A stretch of 64,000 bases of DNA, taken from assembly GCA_964432485.1 (NCBI GenBank), contig CAYSNP010000003.1, forward strand, positions 1 through 64,000, written 5' to 3'. Positions 33,863 through 42,407 of the stretch are shown in pieces (position 1 is the stretch's first letter; every line of letters begins with the position of its first letter). The notes under the pieces are model-generated. The model was not told where the DNA came from, ran no database searches, and saw only the letters and a list, made by a program, of their open reading frames with translations. A program made the translations under genes and the position numbers. Origin of the DNA: CAYSNP01 sp964432485 (GTDB lineage: Bacteria > Bacillota > Clostridia > Christensenellales > DTU072).

Positions 33863-34962
33863 AAGCCGCCCCTCTTGAGGTACTCAATAATAAACTCCTC
33901 TATCTCTCCATCCATAACCGCACCAATATCAGTCTTTTCGTAATTGGTTCGATGGTCCTTAACTAAGGTATAAGGACAAAACACATAAGAGCGTATTTGG
34001 GAGCCCCATTCTATCTTTTTGGTATCCCCTTTTAGCTTATTACTCTCCTCAAGCTGCTTTTCTTCCTTTAATTGTGCCAGCTTAGATTTCAGCATTTTCA
34101 TAGCTGTATCTTTGTTTTGCATTTGGCTTCTTTCATTTTGGCATTGCACAACTATGCCTGTAGACAAATGCGTAATTCGGATTGCGCTATCGGTTTTGTT
34201 GACATGCTGTCCGCCCTTTCCGCTTGCTCTAAAGGTGTCTATCCTTATTTCCTCAGGCTTGATTACTATTTCGCTATCGTCAATAATTTCAGGCATAACT
34301 TCCAACGCTGCAAAAGAAGTGTGCCTCCGCTTGTTAGAATCAAAAGGGCTTATGCGCACAAGGCGGTGCACTCCCTTTTCCGCTTTTAGATACCCGTAAG
34401 CATTGGCACCGGAAATATAAAAAGTAACCCTTTTTATACCTGCTTCGTCTCCGTCAAGGTAATCCAGCTCCTCTATTTTATACCCTTTGTTTTCTGCATA
34501 TCGGGTATACATACGATAAAGCATAGCCACCCAATCTTGGCTTTCTGTGCCGCCTGCTCCGGCATGCAAGGTAAGGAGCGCATTGTTATTGTCGTACTTG
34601 CCCCTCATCAATGCTTCTATGCTAAGCTTGGCGCATTCTTTTTCCGTTTGTAACAGCATAGAGCGCACATCCGCCGCCTCTTGCTCATCTTGAGCATCTT
34701 CTACCATATTTACCAGCTCTTCTATATCCAAAAGCTGCACTCGTAGCCCTTCTACGGTGCTTATTTTCTTTACTGCATCAGTTAATTCTTGATTGACTTT
34801 ATGTGCCGCTATAGGGTCTTGCCAAAGACCCGCTTCCGCTTGTCTTTCCTCAAGTACTTTTACCCTTTTTTTCAGCTCATCAATATTATAAGCAGAAGCA
34901 ATAACTTCTGCTTGCGCCTTCAAATCTGCTAAAAGTGCCTTTTCTTTATAAAAATCTATCAC
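33859..34962 (-). CDS. prfB: Peptide chain release factor 2, no frameshift
   Basis: A 367-residue RF2 that reads UGA and UAA. The tripeptide SPF (RISPFDSNKRRHTSF) and the catalytic GGQ (RASGKGGQHVNKTDSAIR) are intact. The whole protein, including the first helices (IDFYKEKALLADLKAQAEVI), is in one frame, so the programmed +1 frameshift near codon 25 found in many bacteria is absent. The start is GTG 34962, four bases from the secA stop. It lies in the operon secA-prfB-tsaD. Confidence 0.96.
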   Translation of the reverse strand: MIDFYKEKALLADLKAQAEVIASAYNIDELKKRVKVLEERQAEAGLWQDPIAAHKVNQELTDAVKKISTVEGLRVQLLDIEELVNMVEDAQDEQEAADVRSMLLQTEKECAKLSIEALMRGKYDNNNALLTLHAGAGGTESQDWVAMLYRMYTRYAENKGYKIEELDYLDGDEAGIKRVTFYISGANAYGYLKAEKGVHRLVRISPFDSNKRRHTSFAALEVMPEIIDDSEIVIKPEEIRIDTFRASGKGGQHVNKTDSAIRITHLSTGIVVQCQNERSQMQNKDTAMKMLKSKLAQLKEEKQLEESNKLKGDTKKIEWGSQIRSYVFCPYTLVKDHRTNYEKTDIGAVMDGEIEEFIIEYLKRGGL

Positions 34963-34965
34963 AAT

Positions 34966-37638
34966 TTATTTTCCGCAACACATTTTATACTTCTTGCCCG
35001 AACCGCAAGGGCAAGGAGAATTTCTGCCCGGTCTAGAATTAACTTTTACGGTAATTTTTTCCGCTTCTTGCCTTTGCCGCTCCATAAAAGCATTGCGCCT
35101 TTCTATCACTTGTTCGACATTTACTTTGCACAATATAATAGCGGCACTATTTTGTATGCTTTCTATCATATCGTCAAACATTTCAAAACCTTCTCTGCGA
35201 TACTCCAGCACAGGGTCTTTTTGCCCGTATCCTCGCAAGCCTACTCCCTGTTTTAGCGCATCCATAGCGTCAATATGGTCCATCCAATGCCTGTCCACTT
35301 GATTGAGCAGCACCGTCCTTTCTGTTTCTCTAAAATCTATACCGCTGCTTTCCGCTAAAGCCAGCTTTTCGTCAAATTGCTTGCAAGCCTCACTATAAAC
35401 AGCGTCCACAATAGCGTGAAAATCAATTTTGCCGCAAAGCTCGGGCGTGATAATATTTGTGCCCTTTTTCAGCACTTTTTGCTCAAGTGCGCTATTAAAG
35501 CCTTCTATATCTATCTCTATATCGTCGCCTTCTTTGAAGTCCACAAAACTGGTCACTATTGAACTGCAAATAGGCTCTATAAACCGCTTAATCTGTTCAT
35601 GCACATCGGCGCCCTTTAGCACATCGTCCCTTTGCGAATAAATAAGTTCCCTTTGCTTATTCATAACATCATCGTAATTAAGCACATATTTTCTGCGCTC
35701 AAAGTTGTTTTCCTCACAGCGTTTTTGCGCATTTTCTATTTGTTTAGCCAGTAGCGGCATTTGAATTACTGTATCCTCATCTCGGGTTAGCGTCTCTACC
35801 ATAGATTTTAGCCTGTCGCCGCCAAAACGCTTTAACAGCTCATCCTCAAAAGACAAATAAAATAAGCTGCCGCCCTCATCGCCCTGACGCCCCGTTCTGC
35901 CTCTAAGCTGATTGTCTATGCGCCTGCTCTCATGTCTTGTAGTGCCTATCACTCTAAGCCCGCCAAGGCTTTTTACCTCTTCTTTTTCCGCATCGGTAAT
36001 TGCTTTATACTCTGTTACAAGCTCCTTGAATTTTTGTCGGGCAGCTATTAAGTTTTCCTCTTTCAAATTGATAAAAGAGTCTGCATAATATATTTCCTCC
36101 GACGTGTAGCCCAAATTTTCCATAGCTCTTTTGGCCATATATTCAGGGTTGCCGCCTAGCAGAATATCTGTGCCTCGACCCGCCATATTGGTTGCAATTG
36201 TGACCGCTCCTTTTCTGCCCGCTTGCGCAATAATTTCCGCTTCTCGGGCATGGCTTTTAGCATTTAGCACATTATGAGTTATCTTTTTCTTTTTTAGCAA
36301 TGAGCTTATATGCTCACTTACATCCACATCCACCGTGCCTACCAGCATAGGTTGCCCTTTTGCATGCAATTCTACAATTTCGTCAATCACAGCATCATAT
36401 TTTTTATTAAGAGAAAGATAAACCTTGTCCGGCTCATCAGCCCTTATCAAAGGCATATTTGTAGGTATTTCAATAACATCCAACTCATAAATCCCTCTGA
36501 ACTCTCCTTCCTCAGTCATAGCAGTACCGGTCATACCGCTAAGTTTTTTATAAAGACGAAACAAATTTTGAAAAGTTATGGTAGCAATAGTTTTATTTTC
36601 CTTTTTTACCTTAACATTCTCTTTAGCCTCTATTGCTTGGTGCAAACCTTCGGAATAGCGGCGGCCTATCATTTTGCGGCCGGTAAACTCGTCTACAATA
36701 ATAACTTCGCCATTTTCTACGATATAATCCTTATCCCTTTGCATAATTTTGCAAGCCCGCAAGGCAGAATTGATTTTAAGGTTAAGGTCTGCATTTTCTG
36801 CAGTACTTAAATTGTCAATCCTAAAGAAACGCTCTGCCTTTTCCACACCGCTTTCATTGAGATATACATTCTTATCCTTTTCGTCTATGGTATAGTCCTC
36901 TTCTCGCAAACCGCTGATAAAGCGATTGACCGTAAAGTAAATATCGCTGGATCTCCCGATAGGAGCGGAAATAATAAGAGGGGTGCGTGCCTCATCAATT
37001 AAAATGCTGTCCACCTCGTCAATAATGGCAAAGTTTTGCCCTCGCTGCATTTTATGCTCCATCTTAGTAGCCATATTATCTCTAAGATAATCAAAACCTA
37101 TCTCGTTATTGGTAGCGTAAGTAATATCCGAATTGTATGCCGCTTTTTTATCTTCTGCCGGCATATTGTTTAGGATTACACCCACGCTAAGCCCAAGGAA
37201 CTTATAAATCTTGCCCATCCATTCAGCGTCACGGGCTGCCAAATAGTCATTGACGGTTACAATATGCACCCCTTTTTCCTCTAGCGCATTGAGATATGCA
37301 GGCAAGGTTGCTACCAAAGTTTTACCTTCGCCGGTCTTCATTTCTGCAATCCTGCCTTGGTGCAATGCTATGCCGCCAACCAATTGCACGTAAAAGTGGC
37401 GCATATTCAGCACTCTTTTAGACGCCTCTCTTACTACCGCAAAAGCCTCAGGCAATATATCGTCAAGAGTTTCGCCCGCTTTTAGCCTTTCTTTGAAGAC
37501 TGTAGTTTGCGCTCTTAGCTCCTCATCCGAAAATGCTGCGTAATGCTCCTCAAGAGCCTCTATTTTATCAGCTATAATTCTTAGTTTTTTTAGCTGTTTT
37601 TCTTTTTCTTTTCCAAATAGTTTACTAAAGAAACCCAT
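34966..37638 (-). CDS. secA: Preprotein translocase ATPase SecA
   Basis: An 890-residue SecA, the motor that pushes preproteins through SecYEG. Walker A MKTGEGKTLV, the DEVD box IDEVDSILIDEAR, the helicase motif ATNMAGRGTDILLGGN and the C-terminal zinc segment SPCPCGSGKKYKMCCGK are visible. The length is near the usual 840-900. It leads a minus-strand operon; ATG follows GAGGTAA. Confidence 0.98.
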   Translation of the reverse strand: MGFFSKLFGKEKEKQLKKLRIIADKIEALEEHYAAFSDEELRAQTTVFKERLKAGETLDDILPEAFAVVREASKRVLNMRHFYVQLVGGIALHQGRIAEMKTGEGKTLVATLPAYLNALEEKGVHIVTVNDYLAARDAEWMGKIYKFLGLSVGVILNNMPAEDKKAAYNSDITYATNNEIGFDYLRDNMATKMEHKMQRGQNFAIIDEVDSILIDEARTPLIISAPIGRSSDIYFTVNRFISGLREEDYTIDEKDKNVYLNESGVEKAERFFRIDNLSTAENADLNLKINSALRACKIMQRDKDYIVENGEVIIVDEFTGRKMIGRRYSEGLHQAIEAKENVKVKKENKTIATITFQNLFRLYKKLSGMTGTAMTEEGEFRGIYELDVIEIPTNMPLIRADEPDKVYLSLNKKYDAVIDEIVELHAKGQPMLVGTVDVDVSEHISSLLKKKKITHNVLNAKSHAREAEIIAQAGRKGAVTIATNMAGRGTDILLGGNPEYMAKRAMENLGYTSEEIYYADSFINLKEENLIAARQKFKELVTEYKAITDAEKEEVKSLGGLRVIGTTRHESRRIDNQLRGRTGRQGDEGGSLFYLSFEDELLKRFGGDRLKSMVETLTRDEDTVIQMPLLAKQIENAQKRCEENNFERRKYVLNYDDVMNKQRELIYSQRDDVLKGADVHEQIKRFIEPICSSIVTSFVDFKEGDDIEIDIEGFNSALEQKVLKKGTNIITPELCGKIDFHAIVDAVYSEACKQFDEKLALAESSGIDFRETERTVLLNQVDRHWMDHIDAMDALKQGVGLRGYGQKDPVLEYRREGFEMFDDMIESIQNSAAIILCKVNVEQVIERRNAFMERQRQEAEKITVKVNSRPGRNSPCPCGSGKKYKMCCGK

Positions 37639-37748
37639 TTTATTACCTCAAAAAATTATATGCCCATATTGTACCATGATTAATCGTTTTTTTCAAATAA
37701 TTAGTATAGGCGGTACAAAATTAACAAATTATCCTTATAAAAAAAATG

Positions 37749-37770
37749 GCGGCGGCATTAATGCCGCCGC
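37749..37770. repeat. Perfect GC-rich 22-bp palindrome
   Basis: GCGGCGGCATT and its complement form a perfect 22-base palindrome in an otherwise AT-rich gap (37639-38043). On the minus strand it is followed by CATTTTTT, so it could end antisense transcription; on the plus strand there is no T-run. Confidence 0.75.
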
Positions 37771-37916
37771 ACCTAATTTTCAGGCTTTTTAAGTCAAAAA
37801 GTTATTAAAGCAGCTTATAATAAATGTATATTATCGTTTAAGTGATATTTATATAATCAAACTCATATTTTATAAAGAAATCTAAATATATTCTGGCTAC
37901 AGCTTTCCATATCTTA

Positions 37917-37957
37917 TGTGGATAAGTCTGTGGACAGCTTATGCTTTTTGTGGACAA
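37917..37957. promoter_or_regulatory. Cluster of three DnaA-box-like sites
   Basis: TGTGGATAA (37917-37925, exact DnaA box complement), TGTGGACAG (37929-37937) and TGTGGACAA (37949-37957) lie in one orientation in 41 bases, next to AT-rich stretches, in the divergent gap between secA and cwlD. Apart from this and the palindrome at 37749 I see nothing else in the 400-base gap. Confidence 0.5.
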
Positions 37958-38043
37958 CTACCCCTTCTTTGGCTTGCTGCTGTCGAATATTGTATTAATT
38001 TACACAAAAAGGTAACCCAAAATGGCAGTTATATAGGTGATTC

Positions 38044-38742
38044 ATGGTTATATTTCTAAAAAGAAAACATTTGAAATTTATTGCAATTATTTTGTTGCTT
38101 TGCTCTTTGGCAATTGCCGCTACGCATACTTACATTAAAGGAGCCGCTACTCCTGCTAAGACCCATATTGTACTTGATGCGGGACATGGCGGGGTAGACC
38201 TTGGCGTTATAGGCAAGGTTAGCGGCACTTCGGAAGCGGAGCTCAATTTGATAATAGTAAAGAGCCTAGAAAAAAAGCTAAAAGAGCACAATTTTGCAGT
38301 TACCTTAACTCGTAAGGATGAGCAAGGATTATACGACTCTAGGATACCGGGATTTAAGTTAAGGGATATGAAAGAGCGCAAAAGGATTATAGAGCAAGCG
38401 CAGCCAAGTTTGGTAATAAGCATCCATTGCAACAAATTCCCTCGTTCTGATGTAAGGGGGGCGCAAGTATTTTATGAGCCTTCCAGCCCCAAAAGCGTAA
38501 ACCTTGCCAAGGCTATACAAAGCAATTTAAATATCCTTAACCGTGAATATGTTGGACGCCCTTATGAATGCCATTCCGGCGATTACTATATTCTTAAATG
38601 CTCTCCCTATCCCAGCGTAATTGTAGAATGCGGATTCCTTAGCAACCCCGAGGACGATGCCCTTCTTAACAGCAAGGTTTATCAAGACAAGATAATATAT
38701 GCTATTTTTTCGGGTATTGTAGGCTATCTGGCGCAAAATTAG
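38044..38742 (+). CDS. N-acetylmuramoyl-L-alanine amidase, CwlD-like
   Basis: A 232-residue exported amidase of the Amidase_3 family. Residues about 8-28 are a signal anchor. The zinc ligands and catalytic residues are in LDAGHGGVDLG (His), EAELN (Glu), SIHCNKF (His) and VECGFLSNPED (Glu). It cleaves the amide between MurNAc and the stem peptide. The size and N-terminal anchor resemble CwlD, which makes cortex muramic lactam in spore formers, but similar enzymes also occur in non-sporulating relatives, so sporulation is not shown. Confidence 0.88.
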   Translation: MVIFLKRKHLKFIAIILLLCSLAIAATHTYIKGAATPAKTHIVLDAGHGGVDLGVIGKVSGTSEAELNLIIVKSLEKKLKEHNFAVTLTRKDEQGLYDSRIPGFKLRDMKERKRIIEQAQPSLVISIHCNKFPRSDVRGAQVFYEPSSPKSVNLAKAIQSNLNILNREYVGRPYECHSGDYYILKCSPYPSVIVECGFLSNPEDDALLNSKVYQDKIIYAIFSGIVGYLAQN

Positions 38743-38768
38743 CTGATATACTTTAAGGCAAGATACCC

Positions 38769-38797
38769 TTTACATATATCAAGAATCATTGTATTAT
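38769..38797 (+). promoter_or_regulatory. Promoter of the cation exchanger gene
   Basis: TTTACA (38769), 17 bases, TATTAT (38792-38797), 30 bases before ATG 38827. Confidence 0.55.
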
Positions 38798-38826
38798 AGT
38801 AATAGGATAAAAAAAGAGGATTTTTT

Positions 38827-39786
38827 ATGCAACAATATCTTGTTTATTTTATGTTTGTAGCAGGCTTTGTGCTTATCATTAAAGGCGGAGATTTTTTAGT
38901 AGACTCTGCTATCAAAATAGCTAAAGCAACAGGTATATCCGAAGTAATTATTGGCGCAACAATAGTTAGTCTTGCCACCACACTGCCGGAAATCTTAGTA
39001 AGCGTAATTGCTACTGCCAGAGGGTCAATAGAGTTTGCAGTAGGCAATGCCACCGGTAGTATGCTAAGCAATTTGGGGCTTACCTTAGCTTTGCTTTTAT
39101 CAATCAAAACCGTAAAGATTCAAGGCAGAGCTTTACCCGTAAAAGCCGCATATCTGGTTGCGTCAGCTCTGCTTGCCTATGTTTGCATAGCACTTGACCG
39201 TAAACTTGACGCTTGGGAAGGCTGTGTACTGCTAGGCGGGTTTTTGCTTTTTATGGCAATCAATGTAGTAGAAGCCAAACGAGCCGCTAAAAATAGTAAA
39301 AATGATAGCGAATATTGCAAAGAAGAGACAGGCGGCAAAACAAATATGGTGTTATTATTTTTGTTAGGCGCGGTAGGAATTGGCTCAGGGGCATGGTTGC
39401 TGGTAGAGTATGGGACTAAGGTTGCCGGCATTTTAGGAGTGCCCGACCGCCTTATAGCTGTTACAATGGTAGCCATAGGGACAGGGCTGCCGGAATTGGT
39501 GACCGGGCTTGCCTCTATCAGAAAGGATAAGGCGCATTTATGCATAGGCAATATAATAGGGGCAAATATCATAAATGGCTCGTTGCTGCTTGGGCTGGTA
39601 AGCATAATTGGCAATGGCATTGCCTTGCAAGGCTCTGTTTTCTTAGAGCTTCCGCTTATAATGCTTATCTCGCTGATTTTAGTAGTGCCTTTGATACTTA
39701 AAAAGCGCAGCTACAGATGGCAAGGCTTTACAATGCTGGCAATTTATGCGGCATTTATAACTTACAATATAATTGCAGTCAGATAA
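38827..39786 (+). CDS. CaCA-family sodium/calcium exchanger-like protein
   Basis: A 319-residue, about ten-helix antiporter of the CaCA family (YrbG type). The two inverted alpha repeats are clear: GATIVSLATTLPEILVSVIA near residue 43 and TMVAIGTGLPELVTGLASI near 213, each with the acidic residue that binds Ca2+ or Na+. A hydrophilic loop at about 155-175 divides the halves. It has its own promoter and is followed 21 bases later by the phosphoglucomutase gene; the functions seem unrelated. Confidence 0.9.
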   Translation: MQQYLVYFMFVAGFVLIIKGGDFLVDSAIKIAKATGISEVIIGATIVSLATTLPEILVSVIATARGSIEFAVGNATGSMLSNLGLTLALLLSIKTVKIQGRALPVKAAYLVASALLAYVCIALDRKLDAWEGCVLLGGFLLFMAINVVEAKRAAKNSKNDSEYCKEETGGKTNMVLLFLLGAVGIGSGAWLLVEYGTKVAGILGVPDRLIAVTMVAIGTGLPELVTGLASIRKDKAHLCIGNIIGANIINGSLLLGLVSIIGNGIALQGSVFLELPLIMLISLILVVPLILKKRSYRWQGFTMLAIYAAFITYNIIAVR

Positions 39787-39807
39787 AAGATTGATAAAGG
39801 AGTTTCT

Positions 39808-41544
39808 ATGGATAAGTATTTAGTGCGTTACAACACCTGGCTTCAGCAATTAAGCGGTCAGGAAAAAGAGCGGCTGGAACAAATCGGCAAGGAGGATAAC
39901 TTAATTAAAGAAAGATTCCTTTTGCCTTTGGAGTTTGGCACAGCAGGTATGCGTGGCGAAATAGACCTTGGCATAGGAAGAATGAATATTTATACGGTAA
40001 GAAGGGCAACCGCAGGGCTGGCAGAGTTTATTTTAGCAGAAAATAAGGGCAATTCCGGGGTAGTTTTAGCATACGATACCCGCAATATGAGCCTGGAGTT
40101 TGCCTTAGCGGCAGCGGAAGTGCTTGCCGCTTATCGTATAAAAGTATATATTTATGAGGATGTGCGTCCTGTTGCGCTATGCTCCTTTGCTGTGCGCTAT
40201 TTTGGAGCGGCGGCAGGCATTATGATTACTGCCAGTCACAATCCCAAGGAATACAATGGCTTTAAGGTTTATGGTTCTGACGGTGCGCAAATGGAACTTG
40301 CGGACACCCAAAAGGTAGTGAGCTATATTAACTTGATAGAGGACTATTTTTCTGTTAAAGCTACTCCCATCAAGATTGAAAAAGGCATAAAGGGACTTGA
40401 CAATTATAAGCTGACTAGCTATGTAACAGTAATAGGTGCTTGTGTAGATGAGGCGTATTACAAGCAAGTGCATGCCTTATCGCTATCCCAAGAGGCATTG
40501 GCAAAAAACGCAGATAAAATAAAAATCGTATACACCCCTATACACGGTACAGGGTATAAGCCGGTAGTAGAGATTCTTTCCCGTATAGGCATTAAGCCGA
40601 TATTGGTAAAAGAGCAATGCACAAAAGATGCCTCCTTTTCTACCGTAAAGCTCCCCAACCCCGAATATAAAGAAACCCTTGCTATGGGCATAGAGCTGGC
40701 AGAGCAGGCAACAGCAGATATTGTGCTGGGCACTGACCCTGATTGCGATAGAGTAGGAGCGGCAATAAAAGACAGTTTGGGTAACTTTATTACGCTTTCG
40801 GGTAACCAAATCGGCATTTTATTGCTTGACTATATTTTAGAAAGACTTGCTGCCACAAGTGCTTTGCCTGCAAACGGAGCAATAATTAAAACTATTGTAA
40901 CCTCCACTCTTGCCGATAAGATAGCCGAGAATTATGGCATTACGGTAATAGATGTACTTACGGGATTTAAGTATATAGGCGAAAAGATTAAACTTTGGGA
41001 GCAAAGCTGCGAGCATAGCTTTGTCTTTGGATTTGAAGAAAGCCATGGCTATTTGCGCGGCACTCATGTAAGGGATAAAGACGGGGTTGTAGCTTGTATG
41101 CTTTTTGCAGAAATGGCAGTCTATCTTAATTCTAAGGGTGAGAGCGTACACTCCCGACTTATTAATTTATTCAAAAAATACGGTTGGTACACCGAGCGCA
41201 ATCTTTCTATCGAATATAAAGGCTTGCAAGCTATGGGGGAGCAGCGCTCCATTATGGAAGCAATCAAGCAAAAACCTGTTTGGCAACTAGCCGACTATTC
41301 AGTACTATATAATATCAATTACGACATAGGCGAACAGCTTTTTGCAGACGGCAGCAAAGCGCAAGTATCCTTACCCAAGACCAATGCTGTATATTACGGT
41401 TTAGAACAAAAAGATTTTATTTGTATTAGACCTTCGGGCACAGAACCAAAATTAAAAGTTTATGTACTATGTAGCGCAAATAGCGAAACTGCCAGCTCAA
41501 AAAAGGCAAATAAACTACTGGAAGCAGTAAAAAAGCTATTGTAA
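39808..41544 (+). CDS. Phosphoglucomutase/phosphomannomutase
   Basis: A 578-residue alpha-D-phosphohexomutase of the PgcA type. The phosphoserine loop is TASHNPKEYNGFKVYG, the Mg site is GTDPDCDR, the sugar-binding loop is FGFEESHGYL and the phosphate loop is RPSGTEPKLKVY. The length matches the Firmicutes PgcA/Pgm2-type enzymes, which link glucose 6-phosphate and glucose 1-phosphate for polymer and lipid-anchor synthesis. ATG follows AAAGGAG. Confidence 0.95.
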   Translation: MDKYLVRYNTWLQQLSGQEKERLEQIGKEDNLIKERFLLPLEFGTAGMRGEIDLGIGRMNIYTVRRATAGLAEFILAENKGNSGVVLAYDTRNMSLEFALAAAEVLAAYRIKVYIYEDVRPVALCSFAVRYFGAAAGIMITASHNPKEYNGFKVYGSDGAQMELADTQKVVSYINLIEDYFSVKATPIKIEKGIKGLDNYKLTSYVTVIGACVDEAYYKQVHALSLSQEALAKNADKIKIVYTPIHGTGYKPVVEILSRIGIKPILVKEQCTKDASFSTVKLPNPEYKETLAMGIELAEQATADIVLGTDPDCDRVGAAIKDSLGNFITLSGNQIGILLLDYILERLAATSALPANGAIIKTIVTSTLADKIAENYGITVIDVLTGFKYIGEKIKLWEQSCEHSFVFGFEESHGYLRGTHVRDKDGVVACMLFAEMAVYLNSKGESVHSRLINLFKKYGWYTERNLSIEYKGLQAMGEQRSIMEAIKQKPVWQLADYSVLYNINYDIGEQLFADGSKAQVSLPKTNAVYYGLEQKDFICIRPSGTEPKLKVYVLCSANSETASSKKANKLLEAVKKLL

Positions 41545-41553
41545 CGGGACAAA

Positions 41554-41788
41554 GTCATTGCGAGCGTTAGCGAAGCAATCCAGCCTCCGGAGCGCTGCTC
41601 CTTGAATAAAATAACCTTACAGCGCCTTGCTCCTTTGCCCCACCTTAATCATTTGCGTACCGCAAATGTATTTCATCATTTACGCAGTAAATGGATTGCA
41701 TCACTTGCTTCAGCAAGTGCATTTCATCACGCTTTAGCGTGTATAATTGCCCTGGATTGCTTCGGCACTTTGTGCCTCGCAAAGACGG
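41554..41788. repeat. Hairpin array 4, bounded by REP-like elements
   Basis: It starts with GTCATTGCGAGC...CGAAGCAATCCAG (41554-41583) and ends with the inverted CTGGATTGCTTCG...CGCAAAGACGG (41752-41788). After the core CCTTGCTCCTTTGCCCCACC come four perfect hairpins: ATTTGCG (41650-41668), ATTTAC (41677-41693), CTTGCT (41702-41719) and CACGCT (41728-41741), separated by exactly eight bases each (TATTTCAT, GATTGCAT, CATTTCAT). This is the cleanest copy of the composite repeat and mirrors the first part of array 1. Confidence 0.88.
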
Positions 41789-41840
41789 TAAGGCAAAGTC
41801 ATTGCTAATAGTACAGTTCAACAAAGTTTTACATCAAAGA

Positions 41841-41865
41841 AAAAAGCCGCGAATTGCGGCTTTTT
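41841..41865. terminator. Bidirectional terminator between pgm and the floA operon
   Basis: AAAAAGCCGC and GCGGCTTTTT pair around a five-base loop; it serves the convergent plus and minus units. Confidence 0.88.
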
Positions 41866-41866
41866 G

Positions 41867-42394
41867 CTAGAATCTATATCTTTCTTTCCATTTGGGCTTA
41901 TATAATACCTCTCCTAGTATCATTGCTTCTAGTACAGCTTTATTGCCTTCTTCTGTTATATCATCACTATATGCCAGTCTTTGGTAAAGAGGGCTTACAG
42001 TAGAGCCAGTTTTTTCTTCTATTACGGTAATTTTGCTTTTTGATACTGTTTGCAACTTAGAGGGCTTTAGCTTTTGATATGAGTATTTTACTAAAACTGT
42101 TGGACGGATGTTGCTTGGCTTTATGGAAGATTTAGTTTTTTCTATTGTCCAATCTGTTTTGGGCTTTTCCGGCTTTTTTGCTTTAGGTTTTGCAATAGGA
42201 GCACCGGGCTGCCTTCCTGCTTTTTGCCTTATTTCATCTGCAAGATTGTAGTAGCCGCCCTTAGGGCTATACCCCTCATTGCGTGGAGCAATGGGGGGTT
42301 GTTGCCGCTTGTTGCCGCTGTCTTGAGAGGAGAAGCCAATGATTACTATCAGAATCACTACTCCTAAAAAGATAAATATAGGAATTGCTGTCAT
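41867..42394 (-). CDS. Small single-helix protein in the floA operon
   Basis: A 175-residue protein of no recognised family. A membrane helix at about 3-20 (AIPIFIFLGVVILIVIIGF) is followed by a Gln/Pro/Lys-rich linker (about 25-80) and a charged C-terminal domain (SDDITEEGNKAVLEAMILGE ... KPKWKERY). With the N-terminus out and most of the protein inside, it could be a flotillin partner. It starts 14 bases after floA and ends the operon nfeD-floA-this gene. Confidence 0.7.
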   Translation of the reverse strand: MTAIPIFIFLGVVILIVIIGFSSQDSGNKRQQPPIAPRNEGYSPKGGYYNLADEIRQKAGRQPGAPIAKPKAKKPEKPKTDWTIEKTKSSIKPSNIRPTVLVKYSYQKLKPSKLQTVSKSKITVIEEKTGSTVSPLYQRLAYSDDITEEGNKAVLEAMILGEVLYKPKWKERYRF

Positions 42395-42407
42395 TTATGC
42401 TTACCTA

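Noticed and set aside
36310..36810. Plus-strand open frame of 166 codons inside secA
   Set aside because: Antisense shadow of a fully conserved gene; no start signal.
37640..38043. Chromosome origin (oriC)
   Set aside because: Three DnaA-like boxes are present, but dnaA, dnaN and rpmH are absent, and the highly expressed ribosomal genes read toward the site.
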